From Tolypothrix bouteillei VB521301 (GTDB taxonomy: Bacteria > Cyanobacteriota > Cyanobacteriia > Cyanobacteriales > Nostocaceae): a stretch of DNA of 64,000 nt. Shown here piece after piece: positions 47,254 through 57,321 of this stretch. The notes beneath the pieces are model-generated. The model ran no database searches. It was not told the DNA's origin and saw only the letters and a program-made list of their open reading frames with translations. The position numbers and the translations under genes were made by a program. The first letter of the stretch is position 1. Every line of letters begins with the position of its first letter. Where the stretch lies: the NCBI RefSeq assembly GCF_000760695.4, contig NZ_JHEG04000001.1, positions 3,258,452-3,322,451 on the forward strand, in the 5' to 3' direction.

Positions 47254-48582
47254 TCAAGGTTTTCGCTCTAGCAGCACATAACCGTGACTTTCCAACTTGG
47301 TCAGTAACTTCTGCAGTATCTGAAACGCTTCCTCGATCTTGACTGGCTCTAAAGTCACTGGATGTATGGGCCTAACTTTTGTCCACCTTTTCACTAAAGA
47401 GCTCATTGTCTGAGGCTCGTTAAGCAGTGGAACTAGGACAAGTGCTAAGGAACTATCAATACTGACAGGTGCTTGAGCCAATGACAAATGTTCCCTCATT
47501 TCAAATACTTTCATGTCTGTGGCGCAAGCTATCAAATCTTCTTTGAACTTCTCTGTCACAAGTTGAGGATGCAAATAAACCCATGCTTCTTCCCAGTCAG
47601 ATACTGTCCATTCTGTTACTGGAACAAAGGATTCACCTCGATCTGGGTGACCACACCAAAAATCAAGCAATCGATGAATGGGGTGTAAAAGTTCAAAAAT
47701 CTGTAACTGCTGCTCTACAGAAGCCTCTGGTAAGCTCATTGCCATAACAACAGGTAAATTATCAGGTTCTTTAAACAAATCTATTAAGTTCCACTGTCGC
47801 CAGTTCACCATACTGATAAATTCTAGTTCTGCCGCTCTCAAAGCAGTAAACAAATCGGTAATCGTATAACCTTTATCTCCTTGGAATAAGTAATTCATTA
47901 AAATACTTTCTTTGCTATCTTCTCCTTCATAGATAGAACTCCAGGTACTAGCTTTAAGGTTAACGTTCTCTTTGAGAGACTTCATAATTTCTTTAACAGC
48001 CTCTATCTCTATTTCTTCGGGATTGTCATCCATTAAGCCCATTATTGTGAAAACTTTTTGTGCCTGAAAAAAATTAACTCTTTGTATTGCACTGTGAAGA
48101 TTGCTGCGAATTATGCCATTGGGTTGCAAAACTTCTTTCATCGCTTGTAAAGCAATGGCAGGATTAGGAAAGAGATAAAGAAGCTCATCACAATTTATAT
48201 AATCAAATTTGTAATTTAGTTTTGGTAAATCCTCTACTGGTAAAACGTAAAATTCAGCATTGTCATATCCGTGATATGCCAATCGATGCCGCGCTAATTT
48301 AATAGATTCTTCCGAAATATCAATCCCAACAATTTTTGCTTCTGGATTGGCTTGTGCCAATACAAGCGATTTATAACCAGTGCCGCATCCTGCATCTAAA
48401 ATGACTTTTTCTTTACTCTCTATAAATTTTTGATTTCTTAAATAGTAAGATGTAACTAAGTTATGAATGTAGAGTAAATTAGGGTTATCTTTAGGAGATT
48501 TATCTATGGGAATTCTTGGATAGGGCGCACTGTCAAATTGCTGTCGAATTTTCTCCACTAATTCAGATGATTGACTTGGCAT
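47254..48582 (-). CDS. Class I SAM-dependent methyltransferase
   Basis: Protein of 442 aa. The methyltransferase core is at about 58-180: motif I VILDAGCGTGYKSLVLA, VGIDISEESIKLAR, FDYINCDELLYLFPNP and LQPNGIIRSNLHS. The C-terminal ~220 residues (IFELLHPIHRLLDFWCGH ... SLVKRWTKVRP) have no name I recognise and may bind the substrate. Similar two-part proteins accompany TPR proteins in other bacteria. It is upstream of the prepilin gene with a 145-base gap; the substrate could be the pilin, a glycan or something unrelated. Confidence 0.85.
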   Translation of the reverse strand: MPSQSSELVEKIRQQFDSAPYPRIPIDKSPKDNPNLLYIHNLVTSYYLRNQKFIESKEKVILDAGCGTGYKSLVLAQANPEAKIVGIDISEESIKLARHRLAYHGYDNAEFYVLPVEDLPKLNYKFDYINCDELLYLFPNPAIALQAMKEVLQPNGIIRSNLHSAIQRVNFFQAQKVFTIMGLMDDNPEEIEIEAVKEIMKSLKENVNLKASTWSSIYEGEDSKESILMNYLFQGDKGYTITDLFTALRAAELEFISMVNWRQWNLIDLFKEPDNLPVVMAMSLPEASVEQQLQIFELLHPIHRLLDFWCGHPDRGESFVPVTEWTVSDWEEAWVYLHPQLVTEKFKEDLIACATDMKVFEMREHLSLAQAPVSIDSSLALVLVPLLNEPQTMSSLVKRWTKVRPIHPVTLEPVKIEEAFQILQKLLTKLESHGYVLLERKP

Positions 48583-48834
48583 GGAATGTTTCTCCTAAGC
48601 TAGGGTATGGAGGTATATTCCATGAGTGTTCCCAATTTTTTGGATTTCTAACACAAAAACCGCGATCGCTTTTAAAAGCAGAAGGACACAGAGTAGAAGA
48701 GAACAGATGAATCCGTGTTGCTTCCCCAAGCCCTCTGTCTACTACGCTTTAGGTATGATTCCCTCACTTCTGCCACCACTGCAGTTTGCTATGCTATACT
48801 AAGTCGTAGTCATTATGAGTTTACTTAAAGTATT

Positions 48835-50205
48835 ATGAGCAACCCAACAGTAGAAAACGTAGTCATTATCGGTTCTGGTCCAGCAGGTTACACGGCTGCT
48901 ATCTATGCTGGACGGGCTAACCTCAAACCTGTTGTCTTTGAAGGTTTCCAAGCTGGGGGATTACCTGGCGGTCAGTTGATGACGACAACTGAAGTTGAAA
49001 ATTTTCCTGGATTTCCTGAAGGAATTACCGGACCTGAACTGATGGATCGCATGAAAGCTCAAGCGGAACGCTGGGGAGCTGAACTATATACTGAAGATGT
49101 TATTGAAGTTGATTTCAGCCAGCGTCCTTTTACAGTCCGCTCTGAAGAACGAGAATTTAAAACCCATAGTGTTATTATCGCCACTGGCGCAACTGCAAAA
49201 CGCCTGGGACTACCCCTCGAACACGAGTTTTGGAGCCGGGGTATTTCTGCTTGTGCGATCTGCGATGGTGCTACACCTATATTCCACGGTGCAGAATTGG
49301 CTGTGGTTGGTGGCGGTGACTCGGCTGCAGAAGAAGCCATTTACCTAACTAAGTACGGCTCTAAAGTGAATTTGCTAGTTCGTTCTGATAAGATGCGGGC
49401 TTCTAAAGCCATGCAAGACCGCGTTTTAAGTAACTCCAAAATTGTCGTTCACTGGAACACCGAACCCGTAGATATTTTTGGTAACAAGAACCACATGGAA
49501 GGTGTAAAAATTCGCAACACCAAAACGGGTGGAGAAAGCGAACTGCACGTTAAGGGGTTATTCTACGCTATCGGTCACAAGCCCAATACCTCCTTATTTA
49601 AGGAACAACTGGAACTCGATGAAGTTGGGTACATTCTCACCAAACCCAATTCTCCAGAAACCAGTGTCGAAGGTGTTTTCGCTGCAGGTGACGTACAAGA
49701 CCACGAGTACCGTCAAGCTATTACGGCTGCAGGTAGTGGTTGTACAGCAGCAATGCTAGCAGAACGCTGGTTGTCTTCTAACGGATTGATTCAGGAATTC
49801 CATCAAAAACCTGAAACTCCAAATAATGAGTTAGAACACCCCGCGAAGAAAACAGAAGCGCAGCAAGAAAGCGAATTTAATATTGACTCAACTCGCCATG
49901 AAGGAAGTTATGCTTTACGCAAACTCTTCCATGATAGCGATCGCCTTCTGATTGTCAAATACGTTGCTCCGGGCTGCGGTCCCTGTCACACCCTCAAACC
50001 AATACTCAACAAAGTTGTCGATGAATTTGACGGCAAAATTCACTTTGTTGAAATCGATATTGATAAAGACAGAGATATAGCCGAAAATGCAGGTGTCACC
50101 GGGACTCCAACAATTCAGTTCTTCAAGAATAAAGAGTTATTGAAAGAACTCAAAGGCGTCAAGCAAAAAAGTGAGTATCGCCAGTTAATTGCTAGCAACT
50201 TGTAG
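48835..50205 (+). CDS. ntrC (NTRC-type trxB): NADPH-dependent thioredoxin reductase-thioredoxin fusion (NTRC)
   Basis: Bifunctional redox enzyme of 456 aa that reduces 2-Cys peroxiredoxins and Calvin-cycle regulators with NADPH. The reductase part has [18 protein letters not shown] (11-28), the active-site CAIC near 139 and the NADPH motif [12 protein letters not shown]. From about 345 a thioredoxin domain with [13 protein letters not shown] (CGPC) and the cis-proline segment [11 protein letters not shown] follows. The fusion is characteristic of plants and many filamentous cyanobacteria. The linker (about 325-345) is polar. A strong terminator follows at 50249. NTRC is unrelated to the nitrogen regulator of the same letters. 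Confidence 0.95.
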   Translation: MSNPTVENVVIIGSGPAGYTAAIYAGRANLKPVVFEGFQAGGLPGGQLMTTTEVENFPGFPEGITGPELMDRMKAQAERWGAELYTEDVIEVDFSQRPFTVRSEEREFKTHSVIIATGATAKRLGLPLEHEFWSRGISACAICDGATPIFHGAELAVVGGGDSAAEEAIYLTKYGSKVNLLVRSDKMRASKAMQDRVLSNSKIVVHWNTEPVDIFGNKNHMEGVKIRNTKTGGESELHVKGLFYAIGHKPNTSLFKEQLELDEVGYILTKPNSPETSVEGVFAAGDVQDHEYRQAITAAGSGCTAAMLAERWLSSNGLIQEFHQKPETPNNELEHPAKKTEAQQESEFNIDSTRHEGSYALRKLFHDSDRLLIVKYVAPGCGPCHTLKPILNKVVDEFDGKIHFVEIDIDKDRDIAENAGVTGTPTIQFFKNKELLKELKGVKQKSEYRQLIASNL

Positions 50206-50248
50206 TTCTGTGGCTTTCCCATCATCTGACTTTTTTCTTGTCTTGTGG

Positions 50249-50270
50249 AACGGGCGTCTCGCCCGTTTTT
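50249..50270 (+). terminator. Rho-independent terminator of NTRC
   Basis: AACGGGCG (50249-50256) pairs with CGCCCGTT (50260-50267) around TCT, followed by TTT. It lies 44 bases after the NTRC stop. The same GGAACGGGCGTCTCGCCCGTT word is common as a dispersed cyanobacterial repeat. Confidence 0.85.
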
Positions 50271-50416
50271 GTCTAACAATAAACGATTCCCCCTAACCCC
50301 GCTTTTCAGGGTGATTGAGGGGGAGCGGAAAATGTCGTTAGGCTTTACGTCCTTTCCGCATCACAAAAACTATCCCACCTGCTACTTTATATTAAGTTAT
50401 TAATTGGACGACTTCT

Positions 50417-50749
50417 ATGACTCTTTCGATGATAACAGAACCCCTTCCTTTAGAACTAAATACTGATGGTGTAGTAAGAGTTGGCAGAACGCGAGTCACC
50501 CTAGATACAGTTGTTGCAGCCTTCAATCAAGGATCGACTGCTGAGGAAATTGTGTTGCAGTATCCGTCCTTGCAGCTTGCCGATGTTTATGCTGTCATCA
50601 GCTACTACTTACGACATCAACAGGAAGTTGAAACTTACTTACAACAAAGGCAGCAACGTGCAAATGAGATTCGCCAATTGAATGAGGCTCAGTTTGACCC
50701 TCAAGGTGTTCGCGATCGCCTGTTATCTCGTCGTCCAAAGCAATCATAA
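50417..50749 (+). CDS. DUF433 (antitoxin-like) protein
   Basis: 110 aa. The DUF433 pattern is LNTDGVVRVGRTRVTLDTVVAAFNQGSTAEEIVLQYPSLQLADVYAVISYYL, with the winged-helix-like turn GSTAEEI (about 39-45). A polar Gln/Arg-rich tail (EVETYLQQRQQRANEIRQ) follows. In related operons this antitoxin-like protein precedes a DUF5615 PIN-like toxin, but the 120 bases downstream hold no such gene and an ABC permease follows, so it is an orphan here. Function is not established. Confidence 0.85.
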   Translation: MTLSMITEPLPLELNTDGVVRVGRTRVTLDTVVAAFNQGSTAEEIVLQYPSLQLADVYAVISYYLRHQQEVETYLQQRQQRANEIRQLNEAQFDPQGVRDRLLSRRPKQS

Positions 50750-50869
50750 ATATCGGGGGTCACCATCTCAAATTAATTTGTGTGTTTGCTCCATTGCATA
50801 AAGCTCCCCGATATGTAAAATGGTCACTTGTATTCAGAAGTTATTGCCCCTATTTCCTTCTTTATATAA

Positions 50870-51760
50870 ATGACCGTTACAAAAACTCCTAAATCACGAT
50901 TTTTTCGCTTTGCTAAAAATCCAACCCTGTCCCAGCAACTCATGTGGATTGGGCTAGGCATTACTCTATTTTTCATCTTTATTGCCATCTTCACCCCTGT
51001 ATTTCAAAACTTGGGATGGCTTCAAAGTCCCACCTCTACTAGGGGTAACTCCGTTCAGCAGCCACCGTCCCTCGAACATTGGTTTGGGACGAGCCGTCAA
51101 GCTTATGATGTATTTTCGCGAACTCTATTCGGCGCTCAAGCCGCTTTGCAAGTTGTCGTACTAGCGACAGCTTTAAGCATGGTCATTGGTGTACCTTTGG
51201 GGATGGTCAGTGGTTATGCAGGCGGTCAGTTGGATAAAGCTTTGCTGTTTCTCATGGATAGCATCTACACTCTACCAGGTCTGCTGCTTTCAGTTACCCT
51301 GGCATTTGTTGTGGGAACTGGAATACTCAATGCAGCGATCGCTATCAGTATTGCTTACATCCCTCAATATTACCGTGTTGTCCGCAATCATACTGTCAGT
51401 GTAAAAACAGAAGTCTTCATTGAAGCAGCACAAGCCATGGGTGCTGACACATGGCAAGTTCTTTCCCGGTATCTATTTTTCAACGTTATTCAAAGCGTAC
51501 CCGTTCTCTTTACCCTGAATGCTGCTGACGCTATTTTGACATTGGGAGGCTTGGGCTTTTTAGGCTTGGGGTTACCTCCTGGAGCACCAGAATGGGGACA
51601 AGATTTAAGAAGAGCATTGGATGCACTACCCACAGGTATTTGGTGGACTGCTCTTTTTCCTGGGTTAGCTATGACATTAATGGTTGTAGGGTTATCGCTG
51701 CTGGGAGAAGGTTTAAACGACTTTGTCAATCCCCGTTTGCGAAAACAGATTCGGCAGTAG
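50870..51760 (+). CDS. ABC transporter permease, oligopeptide/nickel type (DppC/OppC-like)
   Basis: Integral membrane permease of 296 aa. A basic N-terminus leads into the first helix (LMWIGLGITLFFIFIAIFTP). The DppC-type periplasmic segment is HWFGTSRQAYDVFSRTLFGAQ. Five further helices include the EAA loop VFIEAAQAMGADTWQVLSRY. By family it imports peptides or nickel together with a DppB-like permease, ATPases and a binding protein, none of which is nearby. Partner subunits are therefore encoded elsewhere; this scattering is common in cyanobacteria. Confidence 0.93.
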   Translation: MTVTKTPKSRFFRFAKNPTLSQQLMWIGLGITLFFIFIAIFTPVFQNLGWLQSPTSTRGNSVQQPPSLEHWFGTSRQAYDVFSRTLFGAQAALQVVVLATALSMVIGVPLGMVSGYAGGQLDKALLFLMDSIYTLPGLLLSVTLAFVVGTGILNAAIAISIAYIPQYYRVVRNHTVSVKTEVFIEAAQAMGADTWQVLSRYLFFNVIQSVPVLFTLNAADAILTLGGLGFLGLGLPPGAPEWGQDLRRALDALPTGIWWTALFPGLAMTLMVVGLSLLGEGLNDFVNPRLRKQIRQ

Positions 51761-52051
51761 AGTCGATTTTTGTTAAGCTATCTTGAAAATGGGGATTGTA
51801 GAGTTAAGCGTTACAGAAGAGGGATTGCCATTTTTAGTTGTGAGCTATTGCTTCTGGCATTCTTAGCAAATGTGGAAACTCTCTATAGATTTACCACTAA
51901 CCCAGTTTGCCAATACCAATTTGAAAAAACTATATGGCAGATAGTTGGATGCAATTGAGTCTAGGCAACGCTTTCCCAATCCAAAATCCACTCATCTCAA
52001 ATTCAAAATGGTATAACCTATTATTTGTTCTATTCTTACTGAGAAATTTGT

Positions 52052-52255
52052 ATGAAAGATAACTTATCTCTAATAGCAGCGACTGCTGGTGGTTTTATGC
52101 TTTCTGTTGCCCTTTCTGGCATCTTACATGGTAACCCGGTATTATCATTGCAAAGCCAACCCAATTTTCATTCTCTGACTGTTACCACCTTTCGCCCCGC
52201 AACTCGTGAGAAAAATGAGGACACTGAATTTTTTAACGACGGTGGAAATAGTTGA
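52052..52255 (+). CDS. Possible small secreted or membrane protein
   Basis: 67-codon ATG frame. The N-terminal half is hydrophobic (LIAATAGGFMLSVALSGILHG, about 6-26) and the C-terminal half polar and acidic (REKNEDTEFFNDGGNS). It ends 58 bases before the ROK kinase gene on the same strand. There is no strong ribosome-binding site (only GAGAAATTTGT upstream). Frame openness alone is weak support, but the signal-like N-terminus makes it plausible. Confidence 0.4.
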   Translation: MKDNLSLIAATAGGFMLSVALSGILHGNPVLSLQSQPNFHSLTVTTFRPATREKNEDTEFFNDGGNS

Positions 52256-52313
52256 TTGAGGGTTTGCTTTGTGCCAATATGCCCGGTAACTGCTTTGTGT
52301 AAGGATTTATAAG

Positions 52314-53213
52314 GTGGAACATTCTCAAGTAATTGGTATTGACTTGGGGGGAACGGCAATCAAACTGGGGCGTTTTGCTACTGATGGTTCTTGTTTGCGA
52401 TCGCTCACTGTAGCAACGCCTCAACCCGCGACACCACTACCAGTTGTCACAGCTATCGTTAATGCGATCGCTCAAGTCGATCCAGAACAACAAGCAACCG
52501 CCATCGGAATTGGAACCCCCGGACCGTCAGATGCAGCCGGACGCATTGCTAAAATCGCTATCAACTTACCAGAGTGGCGCGATGTTCCTTTAGCTGATTG
52601 GTTGGAAGCAAAAACAGGTAAGCCAACTATTGTAGAAAACGATGCGAATTGTGCCGGTTTGGGCGAAGCTTGGCTGGGTGCGGGGCGTCGTTTTAAAAAT
52701 TTTATTCTGCTAACATTAGGTACTGGAGTTGGTGGAGCAATTATCCTGGATGGTCAACTGTTTGCTGGGCATTACGGTGCTGCTGGCGAACTGGGATTAA
52801 TTACTCTTATCCCAGACGGTCCGGTATGCAACAGTGGAAATCAAGGATCTTTAGAGCAATATGTTTCGGTAACTGCTATTCGCCGCCGCACGGGAAAGGA
52901 ACCAGAAGAATTAAGTGCTTTAGCAAAAGCGGGAGATCCTGAAGCATTGATATTTTGGCAAGAATATGGTAAGCAACTGGCAGCAGGATTGGCAACCTTG
53001 ATTTACGTGCTGACACCAGAAGCGGTTGTGATTGGTGGTGGAGTCAGCGCATGTGCCGAATTTTTCCTATCAACAGTCCGTGCTGAAATTGAGCGCCGAG
53101 TGGTTCCTGCTTCACGCGTTGGGCTGCATATATTACCAGCAGAGTTAGGTAATGCAGCCGGGATGGTTGGTGCAGCGAAGTTGGCATTTTTGAAATTGGG
53201 GATTAGACAATAG
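52314..53213 (+). CDS. ROK-family sugar kinase (glucokinase-like)
   Basis: Protein of 299 aa. The phosphate-1 motif VIGIDLGGTAIKLGRF (6-21), IGIGTPGPSD, the substrate segment VENDANCAGLGEAWLGAGR with the catalytic Asp, and LGTGVGGAIILDGQL show a functional ROK kinase, probably phosphorylating glucose. The zinc motif usual in ROK proteins (CxCGxxGC) is reduced to CNSGNQGS, with only the first cysteine kept. The start is GTG at 52314, supported by AAGGA nine bases upstream and no alternative ATG before the motif. Neighbouring genes give no pathway clue. Confidence 0.92.
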   Translation: MEHSQVIGIDLGGTAIKLGRFATDGSCLRSLTVATPQPATPLPVVTAIVNAIAQVDPEQQATAIGIGTPGPSDAAGRIAKIAINLPEWRDVPLADWLEAKTGKPTIVENDANCAGLGEAWLGAGRRFKNFILLTLGTGVGGAIILDGQLFAGHYGAAGELGLITLIPDGPVCNSGNQGSLEQYVSVTAIRRRTGKEPEELSALAKAGDPEALIFWQEYGKQLAAGLATLIYVLTPEAVVIGGGVSACAEFFLSTVRAEIERRVVPASRVGLHILPAELGNAAGMVGAAKLAFLKLGIRQ

Positions 53214-53231
53214 TTATTGCTCCCTATCCCA

Positions 53232-53663
53232 CTAACCCTTCATCTCCCATAAATAACCTGTTGTCTTTTGAATATATTCCACCACAATCTCATAGGACTC
53301 TGGATTACTGATAGGGTGGATAATAATTGGGATAGTACTGTCTGGGAGCCAAAAAGTTATCCTACCGTTTGGTTCTCTACAAAAAGAACTGATTTTGTCA
53401 AGGTTAACCACGTACTCATTTCGTTCGTAAAGGATTTTTACCCAATAACCTCTGTTAAATCCCACTCCCGTTACGTATTCTACATAGTTCAGAATTTTTT
53501 GATAATCTTCTAAGTTACTTTGAGGGTTGATAATAACTGGAATGGCGCAATCGGGTAACCAGAACGTAATCCTGCCATTACGTTCGCAGCAAAAAGCAGT
53601 CACGTGCTCAAAATTGACTACGTATTCATTTCTCTCATAGTAAATTTTTACCCAGTATGCCAC
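53232..53663 (-). CDS. Small protein of two tandem ~70-residue repeats
   Basis: 143 aa, not recognised as a named family. Residues 3-66 (YWVKIYYERNEYVVNFEHVT ... NGRITFWLPDCAIPVIINPQSN) repeat at 73-135 (YWVKILYERNEYVVNLDKIS ... NGRITFWLPDSTIPIIIHPISN) with high identity. Each unit reads as a small beta-rich fold with conserved YERNEYVVN and NGRITFWLPD. The first copy has a CC pair that is SFC in the second. The start is GTG at 53663 with GAGGAA five bases upstream. It is convergent with the ROK kinase gene. Confidence 0.8.
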   Translation of the reverse strand: MAYWVKIYYERNEYVVNFEHVTAFCCERNGRITFWLPDCAIPVIINPQSNLEDYQKILNYVEYVTGVGFNRGYWVKILYERNEYVVNLDKISSFCREPNGRITFWLPDSTIPIIIHPISNPESYEIVVEYIQKTTGYLWEMKG

Positions 53664-53682
53664 AAAAGTTCCTCATTTAATT

Positions 53683-53748
53683 TGGCTAATAGCTAATGGT
53701 TAATCGCTAATAGAAAACTGACAATTAGCTATTAGCTATTAGCAATTG
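53683..53748. repeat. TAATAGCTAATGG repeat hairpin
   Basis: GGCTAATAGCTAATGGTTAATCGC is followed by ACAATTAGCTATTAGCTATTAGC, giving a long imperfect hairpin between two same-strand genes. It is the same family as 11870-11987. It lies directly beyond the pyrG stop codon and could end its transcript. Confidence 0.75.
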
Positions 53749-53751
53749 TTC

Positions 53752-55395
<1,644 letters not shown>

Positions 55396-55410
55396 TCAAA
55401 TGCCTTTGAA

Positions 55411-55450
55411 GTAGGAAGTATAAAGTATGAAGTATAAAGTATGAAGCATG
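55411..55450. repeat. Short tandem repeat GAAGTATAAAGTAT
   Basis: About two and a half units of the 14-bp word in the pyrG-amidase spacer. The repeat runs into an open frame that would extend the amidase N-terminus; I regard that extension as spurious. Confidence 0.75.
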
Positions 55451-55533
55451 AATTACAATGTACTTCATTTATAGTTCATTCTTTATCCTCGATCCTTCGT
55501 CCTTATTTTTGTAAACTATTATTCTATTTTGAC

Positions 55534-57321
55534 GTGAAATCAGTACTAGCATTAGTCATAATAAGTTCTATAGTTGTTACCTCCAATATAGTTTTGGCTC
55601 AAGAGCAATCCCTCAAGATTGTTTATCCACCAGCAAAATACCAAACGAGCGCTCGCAAGGTATTTTTTATTGGTACAGCACCATCTAATGGACAAGTGAC
55701 GATCAATGGTAAGCCCATCACTCGCAGCAAATCCGGTCATTTTGCTCCAAGTTTCCCCTTAGAATTGGGAGAAAATACTTTTAATATCCGCTATCAGGAG
55801 CAAGAAGTCCAAATTAAGGTGACAAGAGTTTCCTCTCAACCGGAACTGTTGCAAGGGCTAGTCTTTGCTAAAGATTCTCTAACTCCTGCAGTAGATACTG
55901 CTAAACTTCCAGGGGAACTCATCTGTTTTAGCGCAATAGCTGCCCCAAGTGCTAGTGTTTCTGTCAAGCTGGGAAATCAAACAATTCCTCTGTTACCCCA
56001 GCCACAAATGTCGCAACTTCCACCTAACTCGGCTGCTTTAACCGGACAAAATCAACCATCTGTTCAAACTCAAACGGATAAGTATGCGGGTTGTACAACG
56101 GTGACAGAATCCGGCAATATGGGACAACCTGAGTTTCAATTGACACGGGATGGTAAGACAATCACTCAACAAAGTTCTGGAAAAATTACCGTCCTCTCAC
56201 CCGCACAATTGGAAGTTGTTGAGGTAACAGCAGATTCAGGGGTAGCTCGCACCGGACCAAGTTCGGATTATTCGAGGCTGACACCTTTACCCAAAGGAAC
56301 TCAAGCAACAATCATCGGGAGACAAGGTGAGTGGTTGCGGTTGGATTATGGTGCTTGGATTAACAGCAAAGAAACTCGCGTGCTCAAGGGGGCTGTTCCT
56401 CCAAGCACAATTATTCGGAGTTTGGGATATCGCAAACTTTCCGGTATGACGGAAATGGTTTTTCCCCTGCAAGTTCCGGTGCCTGTAAGCGTACAGCAGA
56501 GCGATCGCAATTTTACACTCACTCTTCATCATACAACTGCCCAAACTGATATCATCCGTTTGGATGATGACCCTGTCATTTCTCGCTTAGATTGGCAACA
56601 ACTACCTGCTTTGCCACAGGGAGGACAAGGAGGAGTCCAATATTCTTTTCGCCTCAAATCCGATCGACAGTGGGGTTACAAGCTGAGGTACGAAGGTACA
56701 AGTCTGATTTTGGCTTTACGGCATCCTCCCAAAGTCAGAGAGAAAAAACAACAAAAACCGCTAACAGGTATTAAAATTCTGATCGATCCGGGACACGGCG
56801 GGAAAGAGTCTGGCGCATCAGGACCGACTGGTTTTTTAGAAAAAGATGTTAACTTGATTGTCTCTAAATTATTGCGCGATGAGTTGGTGAAGCGTGGGGC
56901 GACGGTGGTCATGACGCGAGAAGACGATCGCGAAGTCTCTTTAGCAGATCGAGTTGCTGCGATCGACAAAGAAGAGCCAACTGTTGCTTTTTCCGTACAT
57001 TATAATTCACTACCGGATGAGGGTGATGCTGAAAATACTCAGGGAGTGGGAACTTTTTGGTACCATCCCCAAGCTCACGACTTAGCTATTTTCATGCACA
57101 ATTATATAGTGAGAGAGTTAGGACGTCCTTCTTATGGCGTGTTCTGGGATAATTTAGCACTGACACGTCCTTTTAGTGCGCCTTCAGTCTTGTTAGAGTT
57201 AGGTTTTATGAGTAACCCTAATGAATTTGAGTGGGTAACTGACTCGAGCGAGCAAAAGAAGTTAGCAAAAGTCGTCGCTGATGGAATTGTTGAGTGGTTT
57301 GCAACTGATGCTAAAAAATGA
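55534..57321 (+). CDS. N-acetylmuramoyl-L-alanine amidase (Amidase_3) with SH3 domain
   Basis: Periplasmic cell-wall hydrolase, 595 aa from the GTG at 55534. That start gives a clean signal peptide (KSVLALVIISSIVVTSNIVLA). The ATG at 55441 would add 31 residues encoded partly by the tandem repeat. The N-terminal beta-rich region includes a YPPAKYQTSARKVFFIGTAP domain. An SH3-like domain follows (about 235-295; VARTGPSSDYSRLTPLPKGT). The zinc amidase domain occupies about 410-590: ILIDPGHGGKESGASG (His), LEKDVNLIVSKLL (Glu), FSVHYNSLPDEG (His) and VLLELGFMSNPNEF (catalytic Glu). It probably acts in septal peptidoglycan remodelling. Confidence 0.93.
   Translation: MKSVLALVIISSIVVTSNIVLAQEQSLKIVYPPAKYQTSARKVFFIGTAPSNGQVTINGKPITRSKSGHFAPSFPLELGENTFNIRYQEQEVQIKVTRVSSQPELLQGLVFAKDSLTPAVDTAKLPGELICFSAIAAPSASVSVKLGNQTIPLLPQPQMSQLPPNSAALTGQNQPSVQTQTDKYAGCTTVTESGNMGQPEFQLTRDGKTITQQSSGKITVLSPAQLEVVEVTADSGVARTGPSSDYSRLTPLPKGTQATIIGRQGEWLRLDYGAWINSKETRVLKGAVPPSTIIRSLGYRKLSGMTEMVFPLQVPVPVSVQQSDRNFTLTLHHTTAQTDIIRLDDDPVISRLDWQQLPALPQGGQGGVQYSFRLKSDRQWGYKLRYEGTSLILALRHPPKVREKKQQKPLTGIKILIDPGHGGKESGASGPTGFLEKDVNLIVSKLLRDELVKRGATVVMTREDDREVSLADRVAAIDKEEPTVAFSVHYNSLPDEGDAENTQGVGTFWYHPQAHDLAIFMHNYIVRELGRPSYGVFWDNLALTRPFSAPSVLLELGFMSNPNEFEWVTDSSEQKKLAKVVADGIVEWFATDAKK

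Noticed and set aside
51770..51958. 62-codon frame after the ABC permease
   Set aside because: No start context or domain support.
55441..55533. 31-residue N-terminal extension of the amidase
   Set aside because: Encoded partly by a GAAGTATAAAGTAT tandem repeat and would bury the signal peptide.
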